Shown: positions 62,454 through 64,000 of the stretch, piece after piece
Numbering within the stretch: the first letter of the stretch is position 1
How the letters are laid out: each line of letters begins with the position of its first letter
From: Enemella evansiae
GTDB taxonomy: Bacteria; Actinomycetota; Actinomycetes; Propionibacteriales; Propionibacteriaceae
Direction of reading: 5' to 3'
Length of the DNA: 64,000 bases
Assembly: GCF_002250705.1 (NCBI RefSeq)
Contig: NZ_NMVP01000023.1
Span: 124,001-188,000 of the forward strand
Translations under genes and position numbers: made by a program
The notes under the pieces: model-generated
The model's input: only the letters and a program-made list of their open reading frames with translations
Databases searched by the model: none
Told to the model about the DNA's origin: nothing

Positions 62454-64000
62454 CGGCCGACCCAGACCACGTCGAGAGCGGAATCGGTGCTGCCGACCAG
62501 CCAGATCCGGTCGGGACCGAGCAGGATCCGGGCATCGGCGGGCACCGGGCCGCTCACCGCGAGCCGGCGCAGTTCCCGCCCGCGCGGATCGAGCAGCCGG
62601 ACCGTGCCGTCCTCCCGGATCCACCAGCCCTCGCCGGCGGCGACCACGTCGCGCGCACCGGGCAGTTCGGTGAGCACGCCGCCGGTCGCGGTGTCCAGCA
62701 GCAGCACCCCGTCCCGGGTGCGCAGCGCGGAGACCGCCGGGTCGTCGATGCCGGGTACCAGCCGATCCGGGCGGCTGCCGAGCCCGGCGACCCCACTGCT
62801 CCGTGAGGCACCGCTGCGGGCGTCGATGCGCAGCAGGGTGCCGTAGCGGGAGACCGCGAGCAGCACCCCGCGGTCCTCGGCCACCCCGGCCAGCTCGTAG
62901 GCGAGGTCGTTGTTGCTCCAGCGCAGCGCACCGGTCCGGCCGTCGACGGCGGCCAGCCCGGCATCGGCCTTGCGGCTGACATAGACGGTGTCGCCGATCA
63001 CCCAGGGCCGCCCGTCGGCGCCGTCGGGGACCTCGGTGCGCCACAGCCGCCGCCCGGTACGCAGCTCGTAGGCCTCCAGGGTGCCGCTCAGCGTGCTCAG
63101 CACCACCCGGTCCGAACCGAGGCCGACCGCCCCGTCGGGGGCGATGTCGCTGAGCCGGGCCGACCACAGCCGCAGCCCGGCTTCGGTGTACGCCACCAGC
63201 CGGCGGTCCCCGCTGGTGGCGAGGACGATGTCTCCGGTGGTGTTCAGGTTCAGTACGCCGCCGGCGGGCAGCCCCCACCAGCGGGTCAGCAGGGTCTCCC
63301 CGTCGGGGCGGTGGCCGGCGATGTCGTCACTGAGCTGGCCGACGCTGAACAGGGTGCCGCTGCGGCTGAGCACGGCGGGCCGGGCGCTGTCGACGATCCG
63401 GGGCCAGGGTTCGGTGTCACCGGCCGGGCCGCGGACCACCACCGGGGGGCGGCGGGTCAGCTCCTCCCGGACACCGGTCCAGTCGGCGGGCAGCACCGGA
63501 CCGGGCTCGGGCCAGCGGCCGGTGAACGGCTGCCGCGACAGGCCGGCCAGGGTCGGCGTGCCGTCGACGATGCCGCGGTCGCGGCACCAGGTCGCCACAT
63601 CGGTCCGGGTGGTCTCGGTGGCCAGTCGCAGCGTGGTCGTCGACTCCACCACCAGGCAGCCCTCGGGTCCGGGCCGGGCGAAGGACTGGTTGGCGTACCG
63701 ACCCTGCCCCTGGGGGCTGGTCACGGTGCCGTCGGAGGACCAGCGCTCGCCGACGGCGACCCCGGCCGGTAGCTCCAGCAGGGCCGGTTCCAGCGCCAGA
63801 TTCTCCCGGCCGTAGCGGGCGTGCAGGGAGAGCCCGGCATCGGTGGCCGAGCGCAGGGTGGCCTGGGCGGTGACCTCCTCGGCCCCCGGTCCACCGGGCA
63901 CATCGGGGCTGACCACCTCCTCCAGCCAGCGCATCGTGGTCACCGGCCCGACCGGTCCGGTCCCGGCCAGCACCACCGGTGGCACGGCCAGGGCGACCGC
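62450..64000 (-). CDS. PQQ-like beta-propeller protein (partial, start outside window)
   Basis: At least 516 residues are visible; the frame is open to the window edge and the residues before the first in-window GTG (VALAVPPVVLAG) look like a signal peptide or membrane helix, so the true start is beyond 64000. The C-terminal part repeats a PQQ-propeller pattern: AAVDGRTGALRWSNN, AYELRTGRRLWRTEV, LLRIDARSG and VLLLDTATGG. The N-terminal part is less clear. It is probably exported or membrane-anchored and works with the membrane protein that overlaps its stop. Confidence 0.8.
   Translation of the reverse strand, partial: AVALAVPPVVLAGTGPVGPVTTMRWLEEVVSPDVPGGPGAEEVTAQATLRSATDAGLSLHARYGRENLALEPALLELPAGVAVGERWSSDGTVTSPQGQGRYANQSFARPGPEGCLVVESTTTLRLATETTRTDVATWCRDRGIVDGTPTLAGLSRQPFTGRWPEPGPVLPADWTGVREELTRRPPVVVRGPAGDTEPWPRIVDSARPAVLSRSGTLFSVGQLSDDIAGHRPDGETLLTRWWGLPAGGVLNLNTTGDIVLATSGDRRLVAYTEAGLRLWSARLSDIAPDGAVGLGSDRVVLSTLSGTLEAYELRTGRRLWRTEVPDGADGRPWVIGDTVYVSRKADAGLAAVDGRTGALRWSNNDLAYELAGVAEDRGVLLAVSRYGTLLRIDARSGASRSSGVAGLGSRPDRLVPGIDDPAVSALRTRDGVLLLDTATGGVLTELPGARDVVAAGEGWWIREDGTVRLLDPRGRELRRLAVSGPVPADARILLGPDRIWLVGSTDSALDVVWVGR

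Noticed and set aside
60513..62846. A 777-codon plus-strand frame
   Set aside because: It runs antisense to the membrane protein and propeller genes, and its composition is Gln/Arg/Pro-rich and repetitive.

Overview
The window is high-GC DNA (visibly around 70 percent, with strong G/C at third codon positions) densely packed with genes that often overlap by ATGA, GTGA or TGATG. A mycothiol-dependent enzyme family, LysM/BTAD and Tad-pilus genes, a DLW-39 small protein, an Ngc-type sugar ABC transporter and a YkoEDC thiamine transporter all point to an actinobacterium. The order Propionibacteriales is my best guess, but nothing here proves it. No rRNA, tRNA, CRISPR array, phage or transposase gene was seen.

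Layout. 1-7214: a flavin monooxygenase interrupted by a one-base frameshift, a membrane-anchored lipase/esterase, an M20 amidohydrolase with an MHS-type transporter, a mycothiol-dependent family protein and an LLM flavin oxidoreductase. 7301-11295: a TPP riboswitch followed by ykoE-ykoD-ykoC (thiamine ECF transporter), a P-loop kinase-like protein and an AhpD-like protein; ykoD appears to start at CTG. 11503-20206: a divergent quinate/shikimate catabolic cluster. One arm has an MHS transporter, a Gfo/Idh/MocA dehydrogenase and an AroE-like dehydrogenase. The other has an extradiol dioxygenase pair (LigA/LigB type) and an ACMSD-like amidohydrolase. A TetR regulator, a type II dehydroquinase and a QsuB-like dehydroshikimate dehydratase follow. 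Together these would take quinate/shikimate to protocatechuate and open its ring. 20531-22522: a kinase-mannitol dehydrogenase fusion. 22635-31160: a Tad/Flp pilus locus headed by a LysM-BTAD membrane protein. 31367-32492: an Rrf2 regulator and a RIC-type iron-sulfur repair protein.

32685-42137: a small membrane protein, a HemY-like oxidase, CobQ, endonuclease IV, a DUF2971-like protein, then an SDR / acyltransferase / alkyl-DHAP-synthase trio that could be a complete ether-lipid initiation module, then two acetyltransferases. 42275-49021: a secreted CocE-type hydrolase, a LysR/EamA pair, a truncated acyl-CoA-dehydrogenase-like protein and a NarL-type two-component system. 49042-54942: an aldehyde dehydrogenase, an Ngc-type sugar ABC transporter and a sigma-like DNA-binding protein. 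55330-60528: DLW-39, a lipoprotein, and a GH88-type hydrolase / unknown protein / GPH symporter operon. 60525-64000: a polytopic membrane protein and a PQQ-propeller protein that runs off the window.

The most unusual signal is not a gene. A family of hairpin repeats (called R1 here) occupies four of the six convergent gene junctions that have any appreciable gap; the other two carry ordinary hairpins. Both arms of the R1 stem change together between loci (TTCATC/GATGAA, TTCGTC/GACGAA, TTCCTC/GAGGAA, plus several unrelated inner stems). A fifth R1 locus is translated in frame as a 13-residue tandem repeat at the C-terminus of a membrane protein. A second short repeat (R2) lies both between genes and in frame inside two unrelated proteins.
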